Assembly (NCBI RefSeq): GCF_004135205.1
Contig: NZ_CP035490.1
Location: forward strand, 2,435,501 to 2,499,500
Reading direction: 5' to 3'
DNA length: 64,000 nucleotides
From: Hahella sp. KA22
Lineage (GTDB): Bacteria; Pseudomonadota; Gammaproteobacteria; Pseudomonadales; Oleiphilaceae
Within the stretch, counting starts at the first letter, position 1; each line of letters begins with the position of its first letter. Below, one piece after another: positions 16,358-25,173 of this stretch. The notes beneath the pieces were generated by a model that was not told the origin of the DNA, searched no databases, and saw nothing but the letters and a program-made list of their open reading frames with translations. The translations under genes and the position numbers were made by a program.

Positions 16358-17203
16358 GTGTTGCTGGAAACAATGCGGCCAAAGCTGATTCGCTTGATGC
16401 AGCGTGAGGAAAAAGAATCTGTGATGCTGCCTTTCAGCGTCTATCGGTGTCTGCAGCCGCAGAACCTGCACGGCGTGCCGTTCATTGATCCTTGTCTCAT
16501 CATCGTACTGCGCGGCGTCAAAGTGTTGAGCTTGCAGCCGGAGTTGGCGTGTCGGTCGGGCGAATTCATTTTGGCGCCGGCGGGCATTGAGCTGCAATTC
16601 ATGAATCTGCCGGAAGGGGAGTATATCGCTGTAGTGATTGGCTTCTGCGCATCCGATCTGGAAGCGATTCCCGTTTCCGCATCCCCGGACAGAGACGGCG
16701 CGGCCATCGCCAAAGTGGACCGGACGCTGGCGGAATTTCTCAATCAGTGGATTAACTGGATAGACGTGAGTCCGCCGGAGTTGTGGGCGTTGCGGCGCAA
16801 GGAGCTGGCGCATTTGCTGTACGCCAAAGGCTACGGGTCTTTGTTAAAAAGTCGTAGTGGAGCCTCCTGGCGTCGTAAGGTGAGTGAGATTCTGATGCAG
16901 GAGCCGGCGAAAGACTGGAGTCTATTGGAAATCAGCCGCTCGCTGGCGGTGAGCGAATCCACTTTACGTCGTCGCCTGCAATCGGAGAACGCCGGTTTCC
17001 GTGATTTGCTGGAGTCCGTACGTTTGGGGATGGGATTGCATCTGGCGCAAACCACGCTGCTGCCGATCGCCCATATTGCGGATCAGTGCGGGTATCAGTC
17101 GCAATCCCGTTTTACCGAGCGTTTTAAGCAGCGTTTTGGCATGACGCCGAGTGAGCTGAGGCAAACCCGGCTGGAGGAATTAGGAGAGGGGATTTTGACG
17201 TGA
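16358..17203 (+). CDS. AraC-family transcriptional regulator
   Basis: This 281 aa protein has an N-terminal cupin-like sensing half and a C-terminal AraC DNA-binding domain (about 180-275). The latter contains two helix-turn-helix units, WSLLEISRSLAVSESTLRRR and PIAHIADQCGYQSQSRFTER, followed by FKQRFGMTPSELR, the family signature. The start is taken as GTG 16358 because GGGAG lies 7 bases before it; a TTG at 16337 and ATG 16373 are alternatives. Its stop codon overlaps the start of the next gene by four bases, so the two are translationally coupled. Effector unknown. Confidence 0.86.
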   Translation: MLLETMRPKLIRLMQREEKESVMLPFSVYRCLQPQNLHGVPFIDPCLIIVLRGVKVLSLQPELACRSGEFILAPAGIELQFMNLPEGEYIAVVIGFCASDLEAIPVSASPDRDGAAIAKVDRTLAEFLNQWINWIDVSPPELWALRRKELAHLLYAKGYGSLLKSRSGASWRRKVSEILMQEPAKDWSLLEISRSLAVSESTLRRRLQSENAGFRDLLESVRLGMGLHLAQTTLLPIAHIADQCGYQSQSRFTERFKQRFGMTPSELRQTRLEELGEGILT

Positions 17204-17523
17204 GTGAGGCACATAAAGTTTACCTGGACGATGAGCGTCCAACGCCGCCAGGCTGGACCAGGGTTTATTGGCCCGATGAAGCCATCGCCCTACTGGAGAC
17301 CGGGGATGTGGTGGAGATCAGCCTGGATCACGATCTTGGCGACGATGAACGGGGAACCGGTTATGACGTCGTGCTCTGGATTGAGGAAGCGGTGGCCACG
17401 CGAGGCTTCAATCCGCCGCTGATTCGGGTGCATTCCGCAAATTCCTCCGCACGCAAGAAGATGGAGTTGGGAATAGAGAATATCCAGACTCTGGCGAAGA
17501 GGTTGGGAGTGAGCCTCAACTGA
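17200..17523 (+). CDS. cyclic-phosphate processing receiver-like domain protein
   Basis: The 107 aa product is a single compact domain. VYLDDERPTPPGWTRVYWPD (about 8-27) and VEISLDHDLGDDERGTGYD (about 37-55) match the acidic strand ends of the receiver-derived family called cyclic-phosphate processing receiver domain (Pfam PF20274, by recall). In that family aspartates resembling those of response regulators are thought to act on cyclic phosphate ends of nucleotides or RNA. It starts with GTG inside the GTGA overlap with the AraC gene. Coupled expression with a transcription regulator is notable; a role in RNA or nucleotide repair is known for the family only as prediction. Confidence 0.72.
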   Translation: MSEAHKVYLDDERPTPPGWTRVYWPDEAIALLETGDVVEISLDHDLGDDERGTGYDVVLWIEEAVATRGFNPPLIRVHSANSSARKKMELGIENIQTLAKRLGVSLN

Positions 17524-17563
17524 GCGCGGTGGGCGATAGCGGCAAATCATGCATGTGAGCTTT

Positions 17564-17585
17564 GGGGGCGGCTCCTTGTGCCCCC
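17564..17585. terminator. GC-rich hairpin between convergent genes
   Basis: GGGGGC and GCCCCC pair across a 10 nt loop, lying between the convergent receiver-like and iron-protein genes. No T run follows; termination is tentative. Confidence 0.35.
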
Positions 17586-17664
17586 GGCCTTCCTGGCGGT
17601 TCAGATAATTCCTCCTGACCTGAATGCCTCTGTTCCGATTTAAATTAAGGCTCCGTCTTGCCTG

Positions 17665-18450
17665 CTATTGCAGTCTGAATTGCGATCCTGGCGGATTGAT
17701 CAATTCTCCCTCGTCATCGAAACGGGGCAGGTAATCCACGCCTATCCACGAATGCAGCATCCCCCCCCACAGTGAGACGCCTTCCAGCGCTTTACGCAGC
17801 AGCACCTTCGCGCGATGGGAGTCGGCGGGATTGCTGTCTTCCGGAAACGACGTCAGATACTCCAAGCCCATGATGGAGTGGTGCTCGTCCGCTTCCACAT
17901 GAATATCGAAGTAACAATGGCCGGCGTTCAGCTCGTACATTTTCGGCGCGACAACTTTGAAGAAGTCATTGGAGCAGCGTTCGATGCCGCTGTTGATGGC
18001 GACCAGCCATTTCTCCTGGTCCTGCTCAATCGCCAGCTGGTAGGCCATATTAACGCAGGCGTTGGTGTATAGACTGGTGATGACGTTATCCAGCTCGGAA
18101 GCGTTGCGAATAAGCCCGTGCTGCAACATCCAGTCACGCAACAGCATATGATGATCCGCTTCGCCAAAAGCATGTTTGGCGTAAAACGGCATCATCGGAT
18201 TGTTGCGTAGCGATGTCATACCGAGCATCAGCCCGAGCACTTTGGGAAAGGTGGCGGAATGATAGTACAACTGCTCCGCCACAGGCTTAAATTGTCTGGC
18301 GTCGTTGAGGTTTCGCACCCAGGTAAAGAAAGGCAGCCGGGTGATATGGTCGCTGGCGCGGTAGATAGGCTCCACCAGCCAGGCATGCCTTTTTCTCAGC
18401 GCATCCATTTTTCCCTGATCAACCACTTCATATACGGTCTGTTCAGTCAT
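17665..18450 (-). CDS. haem-oxygenase-like iron-containing redox enzyme
   Basis: This 261 aa, all-helical protein resembles the haem-oxygenase-like diiron group that includes TenA and UndA relatives. Candidate metal ligands are visible: E97 and H100 in FGEADHHML, then H184, E186, D188 and H191 in FDIHVEADEHHS, giving the H-x3-D-x2-H pattern of the last ligand helix. Such enzymes use iron and oxygen for C-C or C-N bond chemistry. The start 18450 has GGAG upstream; a longer frame to 18492 is less likely. It is monocistronic, without biosynthetic neighbours, so the substrate is unknown. Confidence 0.7.
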   Translation of the reverse strand: MTEQTVYEVVDQGKMDALRKRHAWLVEPIYRASDHITRLPFFTWVRNLNDARQFKPVAEQLYYHSATFPKVLGLMLGMTSLRNNPMMPFYAKHAFGEADHHMLLRDWMLQHGLIRNASELDNVITSLYTNACVNMAYQLAIEQDQEKWLVAINSGIERCSNDFFKVVAPKMYELNAGHCYFDIHVEADEHHSIMGLEYLTSFPEDSNPADSHRAKVLLRKALEGVSLWGGMLHSWIGVDYLPRFDDEGELINPPGSQFRLQ

Positions 18451-18946
18451 GATCCATCTCCTTTTGACTGTATTGAGAACATTGCGTCGCACCGAAACCG
18501 GGTCCTCGGGCGCGTCAATGAAGCGTTAGAACCTCCGTGGAGGTAAGGCTACTGTCCGTAATATCCGGCGCGCCGACAATTTGAAAACCGTAACGAATTG
18601 CGACGCCCCTGTTTTGATGCGTTATTACTGTGAGAAAGCAATGTATTTGCGGCGCCGAATGAAACGAATTGTTTGAGCGGCTTAATAGAGAGACGTTGCT
18701 GCGACGAGCTGGAGCCTCCTGATGTTAAAGGCGATGGGCGCATATTCCGATTGTTAAAGCGTCGATAGCGTGAAGTGCGGGATGGGCGAATTTCAATAAA
18801 ACGTAACCGCTGCTCACACAAGCGTGCAAAAACAAAACTGAACGCATCGGGCGAACTTTTGACGTTTTCAGGCGAACGCCGGCGGGCTCTTTTGGGTAGA
18901 TTGAAAGCCTGTTATTTAACTCAGTCTAACTAATAGGGAGACGGCC
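18451..18946. other. intergenic region, divergent promoters
   Basis: About 500 bases without a convincing gene. A short hairpin CCTCC-GT-GGAGG lies near 18533-18544. A 90-codon minus-strand frame (18549-18821) is arginine- and serine-rich, has no ribosome site or domain, and looks spurious. Confidence 0.45.
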
Positions 18947-19492
18947 ATGAAAACTACGACGGCGGCATTATTGGGGCTGTTGGCAGCCAGCATGTCACAT
19001 GCGGAGATGACCCTGACCAGCCCGGATGTGACGGATGGCGGCAAGCTATCAAAGCAGCAGGAATATAAAGGATTTGGTTGCGACGGAGGAAATCAGTCCC
19101 CGGAGCTGGAGTGGCGGGGAGCGCCAGAGGGAACCAAGAGCTTCGCCATCACCGCCTATGATCCAGATGCGCCCACTGGCAGCGGCTGGTGGCATTGGCA
19201 AGTGATCAACGTACCCGCCGATATTAATAAGCTGGAGCGCAATGTTGGCGTGGAGAACTCAACCGCTCTTCCCAAAGGGGCGCAGCAGATTGAGACGGAT
19301 TACGGCTCCGCTGCATTCGGCGGCGCTTGTCCCCCAGCGGGCGATAAGCCCCATCGCTATCAGTTTAAGGTGTATGCGCTGGGCGTCGAAAAGATCGATT
19401 TGCCTGCCGATAGCTCCAGTGCCTTGGTGGGATATTATATTCACGCAAATATGCTGGACAGCGCAGTGATTGAAGCGACCTATCAGCGTTAG
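18947..19492 (+). CDS. YbhB/YbcL-family (PEBP, Raf-kinase-inhibitor-like) periplasmic protein
   Basis: The 181 aa protein has a cleavable signal peptide (MKTTTAALLGLLAASMSHA) and then a complete phosphatidylethanolamine-binding-protein-like domain. Signature blocks are GGNQSPELEWRGAPEGTKSF (about 46-65) and TAYDPDAPTGSGWWHWQVIN (about 69-88), with the DPD ligand-pocket motif. GGACPPAGDKPHRYQFKVYA follows near 128. Bacterial members are small-ligand or anion-binding proteins of unclear role. The ATG follows AGGGAG. It is a single gene with a strong terminator after it. Confidence 0.9.
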   Translation: MKTTTAALLGLLAASMSHAEMTLTSPDVTDGGKLSKQQEYKGFGCDGGNQSPELEWRGAPEGTKSFAITAYDPDAPTGSGWWHWQVINVPADINKLERNVGVENSTALPKGAQQIETDYGSAAFGGACPPAGDKPHRYQFKVYALGVEKIDLPADSSSALVGYYIHANMLDSAVIEATYQR

Positions 19493-19535
19493 AACGTTTC
19501 CTGCTAAAGCGGGATTTTAGTGGAACAAAAGGAAC

Positions 19536-19573
19536 AACGAGCGTAGACGAAGATGTGCTACGCTCGTTTTCTT
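19536..19573 (+). terminator. rho-independent terminator after PEBP gene
   Basis: AACGAGCGTAG and CTACGCTCGTT form a perfect 11 bp stem with an 11 nt loop, followed by TTTTCTTTT. Confidence 0.85.
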
Positions 19574-19603
19574 TTATGTCATCGGGAAAATCAGGGAGCG
19601 TTG

Positions 19604-20065
19604 ATGACGGCTGTCGAAGAAATTCGTTTTTGTTCGCCGCGAGATCCTATGGCGGCGACGTTGGTGGAAGCGTTGTCGCAGGTGTTGCGTAATCTGACTG
19701 GCGATGACGGGCGCTCGTCTTTCTCGGAAGCGGATGTGGAAACGCCGAACTCCGCGTTTGTGGTGCTGTCGCGAAATGGCGAGCCAGTCGCCTGCGGCGC
19801 GTTGCGACCACTGCAGGATGACTGTGCGGAAATTAAGCGCATGTATTCCCGGCTCTCTGGAGGCGGACTCGTTGTGCTGCGCGCTTTGGAGCGGCGCGCG
19901 AGGGAGCTGGGCTACCGTGAAATTTGTCTTTCCACGCGTAAAATCAATGATCGGGCAATCGCCTTCTATCGTAAACATGGATACGTTATTGGCGAGCCTT
20001 ATGGGAAATATCGGGAGACTGATTTGTCTGTCTGCTTCTCAAAACGGCTGCAACCAAATTCCTGA
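19604..20065 (+). CDS. GNAT-family N-acetyltransferase
   Basis: The 153 aa protein has the GNAT fold. EIKRMYSRLSGGGLVVLRAL (about 77-96) covers strand beta-4 and the start of the acetyl-CoA loop, in which the usual R/Q-x-x-G-x-G/A is replaced by SRLSGGG. IAFYRKHGYVIGE near the C-terminus matches the conserved end motif. It transfers an acetyl group from acetyl-CoA to an unknown amine. ATG 19604 has AGGGAG upstream; the frame extends to 19553 but that part falls in the terminator of the preceding gene. Confidence 0.78.
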   Translation: MTAVEEIRFCSPRDPMAATLVEALSQVLRNLTGDDGRSSFSEADVETPNSAFVVLSRNGEPVACGALRPLQDDCAEIKRMYSRLSGGGLVVLRALERRARELGYREICLSTRKINDRAIAFYRKHGYVIGEPYGKYRETDLSVCFSKRLQPNS

Positions 20066-20357
20066 CAAAGGAAACCGAAGCGGCGTATTAGGTAACAGAA
20101 AATAACTCGAAAATTTTCCGCTTTGCCTCTATAAATTGTGATAGGCGTCACAAAACGAGGCGTCTCTGCAGAATGAATGACGTTATAAGGACAAGACGGT
20201 CAATTCCCCATAAAAGGAATTCACACCGCATAAATAGTAGTAAGTAAATAGTATCCCTTCCGAACCCAAGCGTGTCCCGCTGGATTCTGATCTGCCAAAG
20301 CAGAAGGACCTGCGGACAGCCTGATGAATACGCCTGAGAAAATTCGAGGTGGACGCC

Positions 20358-22376
20358 ATGTTCAGACGGTCTATAGCAGTACGCCTTTCCAGCGTGGTGG
20401 CTTTATGCATTGCGGTGGTGCTAGGTGTGGCTTCCTTTTTCCTGATTCGTTCGGTTGACAAATCCGTCACCCAACTCACCCGGTCGGACTTACAGCACCT
20501 GGTCGGCGCCGCTCATATGGCGGCCAAAGCCTACAGTGAAGAGCTGGATAATGAGGCGGTGCGCCTTTCGGAAGTATTTGGTCTTACATTTCCCGGTGAG
20601 TTCAGCATCAGCGCAGGGGAAAAAGTGGATGTCGCAGGACAAAGCGTATTTCAGATGTACTCCGGCGACTCTCCGTTAGCGGGTAATTATACGGCGGTAG
20701 ATAACTTCGCCAGCGCCACCGGCGGCAATGCGACGATCTTTGTGCGGCGTGACGATGATTTTGTGCGCCTGGTGACTTCAGTGAAAAAGGAAGACGGTTC
20801 TCGCGCTGTCGGCACACTACTGAGTCATTCTTCTCCTGCCTATGAAAAGAATCTGAGTGGCGAGGCCTACACCGGCAAAGTCACGCTGTTCGGGCGCGAT
20901 TTCATTACCAACTATACGCCAATTAAAAACAGCCGCGGCGATGTGGTCGGCATTCGTTATATCGGCATAGAGTTCTCCAGCTCCCTGGCCAACCTGAAAC
21001 ATCAGCTTGGTTCTCAGAAAATTGGAGAAGAAGGGCTGCTCTTCGTGGTTAATGCCGATAAGGGCGAAGCCCGCGGGACCTTCCTGCTGCATCCTTCGCT
21101 GGAGGGCAAAAACGTAGTGGGGCAGGACGGGCTTGGACAAGCTGTCACCGCCATGCTGCAAAAGCATAATGGGGAAGTCACCTTCACAGCCCAAGACGCC
21201 AATGGCGTACAGCGCAGCTATCTGGCGTTTTTCCAGGAGGCGCCTGAGCTGCGCTGGGTGGTCGCTGCAGCCATGCCTATGGACGAAATCTCCGCCACCA
21301 GCGACTGGTTATTGAGCGTGATGATTGTAACTGCTGTCTTGATTGTGGTGATCTTGTCCGTCGTCATCTGGTTCGCCACCAAACGCATGGTCGGTAAACC
21401 GCTTGAAGAGGCCGTATTCTGGATGGAGGAAATGGCGCAAGGCGACTACTCCCGAGACATCGAAGTCAATCGCGAGGATGAGGCGGGCAGGTTGCAAGAG
21501 GCGCTCAACACCATGCATCGCCATATGCGCGACATCGTTAAAGATATCGCCTCCACCGCGACGGATTTGGCTTCAGCCTCGTACCAACTCTCTGACGCCA
21601 GCAAACAAGTGGCGGCGGGTTCCACACAGCAAAGTCAGGCGGCTTCGTCCATGGCGTCGACTATTGAGGAGCTGACCGTCAGCATCGACAGACTGTCGGA
21701 AAACGCCGACGAAGCGCAACGCCTGTCATCAGAGTCATTCCATACCGCGGAAGACGGCGCGGTGGTGATCGAGCGGGCGGGAGAAGAAATGCAGCGCATC
21801 TCCACGACAGTAAAAGCCTCTTCTGAAACTATCGGCGCTTTGGGAGAGCTATCCGAACAGATCTCCTCGATCATCATGGTGATCGAGACCATCGCCGGGC
21901 AGACCAACTTGCTGGCGTTGAATGCGGCGATTGAGGCGGCCCGGGCCGGTGAACAAGGTCGCGGCTTCGCCGTCGTGGCGGATGAGGTGCGCAGTCTGGC
22001 GGCGCGCACTACTGAATCGGCGCGGGAGATTACCTCCACAATCGCCAAGATTCAGGAAGGCTCGCTGGATGCGGTGGAAACCATGAGTCGCGGCGTTGAG
22101 CAAGTGGAGCAGGGCGCTACCCTGGCCGGGCAGGCGGGAAGCTCCATACATGGTATTCGCAACAGCGCCAAACAGGTCATGGACGTATTCAGCGACATCT
22201 CTCTCATGCTGCGTGAACAGGCTCAGGCCAGTACCGATGTGGCGCGCAATGTGGAGCAGATAGCCACCATGACGGAAACCAACAATCGCGCAGTGCAGGA
22301 TGTCGCTACCGCAGCCCGTGAGCTGGAAAATATGGCCGGCGGCCTGAAGACGCTGGTAGGACGTTTCCGCACTTGA
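20358..22376 (+). CDS. methyl-accepting chemotaxis protein with periplasmic Cache sensor
   Basis: This 672 aa chemoreceptor has a first membrane helix at about 10-32, a periplasmic region of about 290 residues and a second helix at about 325-348. HAMP follows ([20 protein letters not shown]) and then a long cytoplasmic coiled coil. The hairpin tip ([20 protein letters not shown], then [19 protein letters not shown]) matches the universal CheA/CheW contact region. The sensor fits a Cache_3-Cache_2 type domain ([32 protein letters not shown]), which usually binds small organic acids or amino acids. ATG 20358 follows GAGGTGG. No C-terminal CheR pentapeptide and no adjacent che genes are seen. 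Confidence 0.92.
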   Translation: MFRRSIAVRLSSVVALCIAVVLGVASFFLIRSVDKSVTQLTRSDLQHLVGAAHMAAKAYSEELDNEAVRLSEVFGLTFPGEFSISAGEKVDVAGQSVFQMYSGDSPLAGNYTAVDNFASATGGNATIFVRRDDDFVRLVTSVKKEDGSRAVGTLLSHSSPAYEKNLSGEAYTGKVTLFGRDFITNYTPIKNSRGDVVGIRYIGIEFSSSLANLKHQLGSQKIGEEGLLFVVNADKGEARGTFLLHPSLEGKNVVGQDGLGQAVTAMLQKHNGEVTFTAQDANGVQRSYLAFFQEAPELRWVVAAAMPMDEISATSDWLLSVMIVTAVLIVVILSVVIWFATKRMVGKPLEEAVFWMEEMAQGDYSRDIEVNREDEAGRLQEALNTMHRHMRDIVKDIASTATDLASASYQLSDASKQVAAGSTQQSQAASSMASTIEELTVSIDRLSENADEAQRLSSESFHTAEDGAVVIERAGEEMQRISTTVKASSETIGALGELSEQISSIIMVIETIAGQTNLLALNAAIEAARAGEQGRGFAVVADEVRSLAARTTESAREITSTIAKIQEGSLDAVETMSRGVEQVEQGATLAGQAGSSIHGIRNSAKQVMDVFSDISLMLREQAQASTDVARNVEQIATMTETNNRAVQDVATAARELENMAGGLKTLVGRFRT

Positions 22377-22473
22377 TGCGCCGCTGCGAGCGGCCCGTTA
22401 CTCTGCGTTAAGGTGACAAAGGACTGTCGCCTGCAGTATAAAGCGGTTTTAGCCGATGTAGATGGAGAGGACA

Positions 22474-23505
22474 ATGCGTCCGGTACGAACCGCCTTGATT
22501 GGCCTGGGATTTTCCGGCCAGACCTTTCACCTTCCGTTTCTTAAAACCCTCCCAGAATTTGAAGTCAGCGCCGTATTGACCCAGCGTGAAGAACTGGCGC
22601 AAGCCTTGGCGCCGGAAGCGGCGCATTGCCGTACGATGACGGAACTGCTGCAACGGGACATTGAGCTGGTCGTCATCACGGCGCCTAATGTCGAGCATTA
22701 TCCGCTGGCGCGACAAGCCCTGGAGGCTGGCGTGCATGTGCTGGTGGAGAAACCGTTCACCCCCAAGTCCGAGCAGGCCAAGGTTTTATGTGAACTGGCG
22801 GCGCAACGTAATCTTGTGCTCAGCGTGTATCACAATCGCCGCTGGGATGGAGACTTTTTGACGGTTAAGTCGTTATTGGAGAGCGGCCGACTGGGTGATC
22901 TCTATCATTTCGAAAGCCATTTTGACCGTTTTCGCCCTCAGGTGCGCGACCGCTGGCGCGAGAAGCCCGGTGCGGGCAGCGGCTCGCTGTATGATCTGGG
23001 CTCCCACTTGATCGATCAGGCGCTGTGCCTATTCGGTCCCCCCAAAGCGGTCACCGCGCAAGCGCTGAAACAGCGTCCGGGCTCGGAAGCGGTGGACTAT
23101 TTTCATGTCGTGCTGGATTACGCGCCGCTGCAGGTTATTCTGCATGGCAGCGCTTTGACCGCCCAGCCCGGACCTCGCTTTCAGTTGCATGGCGACCGCG
23201 CCAGCTATATCAAGCACGGGCTGGACCCGCAGGAGGACGCGCTACGCGATGGGTTGGCTCCAGACAACGCCAATTGGGGGCTGGAACCAGAGCGCTGTCA
23301 TGGCGTGGTGACGGGTGCGGAAGGTTCTCAGGCGCAGGCTACTCAAGCCGGGGATTACAAGCTTTTCTACCGGCAACTGGCGATGGCGATTCGTGGTGAA
23401 GCCGATAATCCCGTACCGCCGGAGCAGGCGATGCAGGTTATCCGCATCATTGAATTGGCGCAGCAAAGCAGCGACGAAGGACGACGCATTGCATTCGCGG
23501 AATAA
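22474..23505 (+). CDS. Gfo/Idh/MocA-family NAD(P)-dependent oxidoreductase
   Basis: The 343 aa protein starts with a Rossmann fold, ALIGLGFSGQTFHLPFLKTL, and contains the family active-site motif VLVEKPFTPKSEQAKVL (about 90-106) with the EKP lysine. YDLGSHLIDQALCLFGPP (about 173-190) carries the conserved aspartate and histidine of the C-terminal sheet domain. It is most like YdgJ/YhhX-type scyllo-inositol or sugar dehydrogenases; the real substrate is unknown. The start is taken at ATG 22474 because GGAGAGG precedes it at good spacing; ATG 22462 is the alternative. The VOC gene follows after 15 bases, so the two probably share a transcript. Confidence 0.88.
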   Translation: MRPVRTALIGLGFSGQTFHLPFLKTLPEFEVSAVLTQREELAQALAPEAAHCRTMTELLQRDIELVVITAPNVEHYPLARQALEAGVHVLVEKPFTPKSEQAKVLCELAAQRNLVLSVYHNRRWDGDFLTVKSLLESGRLGDLYHFESHFDRFRPQVRDRWREKPGAGSGSLYDLGSHLIDQALCLFGPPKAVTAQALKQRPGSEAVDYFHVVLDYAPLQVILHGSALTAQPGPRFQLHGDRASYIKHGLDPQEDALRDGLAPDNANWGLEPERCHGVVTGAEGSQAQATQAGDYKLFYRQLAMAIRGEADNPVPPEQAMQVIRIIELAQQSSDEGRRIAFAE

Positions 23506-23520
23506 AATCAAGGATATTTC

Positions 23521-23931
23521 ATGGAAGTAACAGGACTGGACCATATCAACATTACGGCGCCGCAGGCCCTTTTGGAGAACGTGCGCGACTTTTATCTGCA
23601 TGTGTTGGCGCTACGGCAAGGGCCGCGTCCCTCGGGGTTTCGGCGCCAAGGTTTCTGGCTGTATGCGGGAGATGCGCCGATTCTGCATCTGACTGTCTCG
23701 GAGACAGCAGCCAGCGATAGCGTGGCGACAGGCTATCTGGATCATGTGGCGCTGCGCTGTCGCGGTTTGCCTGAGACCTTGCGGCGGCTCGCCGAACACG
23801 GCTTGAGCCATTCGGTTGAGGTTGTTCCCGGGTTGGGACAAACACAGATTTTTCTACGCGACCCTTCCGGCTTGGGCGTGGAGTTGAATTTTTCCGATGA
23901 ATTTCCGCAGGATGCAGATAGGTCCGACTAA
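23521..23931 (+). CDS. VOC (glyoxalase/bleomycin-resistance) superfamily protein
   Basis: The 136 aa protein has two beta-alpha-beta-beta-beta repeats. LDHINITAPQALLENVRDFY at the start and YLDHVALRCRGLPETLRRLA in the middle place the likely metal-binding histidines (H8 and H75), and FLRDPSGLGVELNF near the end gives the usual glutamate ligand. Such proteins are small dioxygenases, isomerases, lyases or drug-binding proteins. Close spacing to the upstream oxidoreductase suggests a shared catabolic role, which is inference. Confidence 0.82.
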   Translation: MEVTGLDHINITAPQALLENVRDFYLHVLALRQGPRPSGFRRQGFWLYAGDAPILHLTVSETAASDSVATGYLDHVALRCRGLPETLRRLAEHGLSHSVEVVPGLGQTQIFLRDPSGLGVELNFSDEFPQDADRSD

Positions 23932-23988
23932 CTCTGTTAGCCCCGTCTATCGAAACCAATAGGCTGTCAGCAAAGGGAGACGAAAACC

Positions 23989-24525
23989 ATGTTGCAGGAC
24001 AGAATCAATATTATTCGTGGAGACATCACCCGTTTGCAGGTTGACGCTATTGTCAACGCAGCGAATAGCGCTCTGTGCGGCGGTGGTGGTGTAGATGGCG
24101 CCATACATCGCGCAGCGGGGCCGGAGTTGTTGCAGGCGTGTCGTACCCTGGGGCGCTGCGAAACGGGATACGCCAAAGCCACTAAAGGATACAGCCTGCC
24201 TGCGCAATGGGTGTTTCATGCTGTCGGGCCGGTCTGGCGCGGCGGCGACGCCAATGAGGACGAGCTGCTGGCGTCCTGTTATCGGGAGTGCTTCCGTCTG
24301 GCGCAGCAATATGCCGCCACCTCTATGGCGTTTCCCGCCATCAGTTGCGGCGTATATCGCTTTCCCATCGGCAGGGCTTGCCAAATTGCGATGAGGGAGG
24401 TGGTGGCGGGGTTACAGCACAATCCCCGGATTGAGCAGGTGATTTTCGCTTGTTTTGACGGCCAGGTTGAAGACGCGACGCGAAAAGCGTACGCGGAGAT
24501 CGCTGGCTCGGACGAGTCGTCCTGA
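23989..24525 (+). CDS. macrodomain protein, O-acetyl-ADP-ribose deacetylase type
   Basis: This 178 aa protein is a single macrodomain of the YmdB/MacroD class. The ligand-binding signatures are INIIRGDITRLQVDAIVNAA with the following N-S-A-L-C-G-G-G-G-V-D-G-A-I-H-R-A-A stretch (residues 4-43). The second loop is AFPAISCGVYRFPIG at about 106-120. Relatives hydrolyse O-acetyl-ADP-ribose or remove mono-ADP-ribose from proteins and can modulate RNase III. It follows the VOC gene by 57 bases and may be cotranscribed. No ADP-ribosyltransferase or sirtuin gene is nearby. Confidence 0.92.
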   Translation: MLQDRINIIRGDITRLQVDAIVNAANSALCGGGGVDGAIHRAAGPELLQACRTLGRCETGYAKATKGYSLPAQWVFHAVGPVWRGGDANEDELLASCYRECFRLAQQYAATSMAFPAISCGVYRFPIGRACQIAMREVVAGLQHNPRIEQVIFACFDGQVEDATRKAYAEIAGSDESS

Positions 24526-24772
24526 GCTTCAATTTACTGGTTTAGTGGATGTAAGAGGGGCGGGACTTCAAGCGCGTAAAAGCGTCGAGAGGGGAAAGGA
24601 CGCGATATTCCTGTTGGGAGAGAAGGAATATCGCTGCCGGCGGGTTCAGGGACGGGAGCCCGTTTTTGAGTCGGTCCTCGCCCTGATTTCGCTCCTTGCC
24701 CTGCCGCTTAAGGCGGTCATACGCGTCATCCGTGATGGCGGTTAGCCGCCGACGTCTTTATCCTTGCGCTTC
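24526..24772. other. intergenic region with long inverted repeat and possible small ORF
   Basis: GCGATATTCC (24602-24611) and GGAATATCGC (24625-24634) form a perfect 10 bp stem with a 13 nt loop between convergent genes, without a T run. A plus-strand frame continues from about GTG 24545 to the TAG at 24743-24745 (about 66 codons) and encodes a hydrophobic tail SVLALISLLALPLKAV. Start and ribosome site are poor, so I leave it as a candidate only. Confidence 0.4.
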
Positions 24773-25039
24773 TCAAGACTCTTCGACTACTTCACCGCGG
24801 ATGTACTTCACTGTACCGGTGTACTGACCGTCGATCACTTTCTTGTCTTCCGCAGACTTAGCTACCGGAATGCGCTTGCCTTGCTCAAAACGATAGTTTC
24901 CGCTGTAGTGAGCGTTAGGGGTAGGCACATCCTGAACGCTTTCAGCGCGACGATCCGCCAGGGATTCAGCGCTTGCTACGCCAGCCATTGCGGAAAGAGA
25001 TAAAGCAGCTACTACTGAAAAAAGTTTTGAAGTTTTCAT
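24773..25039 (-). CDS. small secreted protein of unknown function
   Basis: The 88 aa product has a standard signal peptide (MKTSKLFSVVAALSLSAMAG, cleavage expected after VASA) and a short charged mature part of about 64 residues with HYSGNYRFEQGKRIPVAKSA. There are no cysteines in the mature part. I do not recognise the family. AGAGGAAA precedes the ATG. It is divergent from a LysR-type regulator gene 134 bases away, which could control it; that is inferred from the arrangement. Confidence 0.68.
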   Translation of the reverse strand: MKTSKLFSVVAALSLSAMAGVASAESLADRRAESVQDVPTPNAHYSGNYRFEQGKRIPVAKSAEDKKVIDGQYTGTVKYIRGEVVEES

Positions 25040-25173
25040 TTGAAATTTTCCTCTAGGTTTTGATTTCAATCGTTGTGTGGTGGCTACTTTATAGATACCA
25101 TGATTGGGAATAAACATGCCTTTCTGAAATTCATTGTTTCTAAAAACGAAACAATACTAAGGGGGAAATCCGG

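Noticed and set aside
18549-18821. 90-codon minus-strand frame
   Set aside because: Arginine-rich, no ribosome site, no domain; likely chance.
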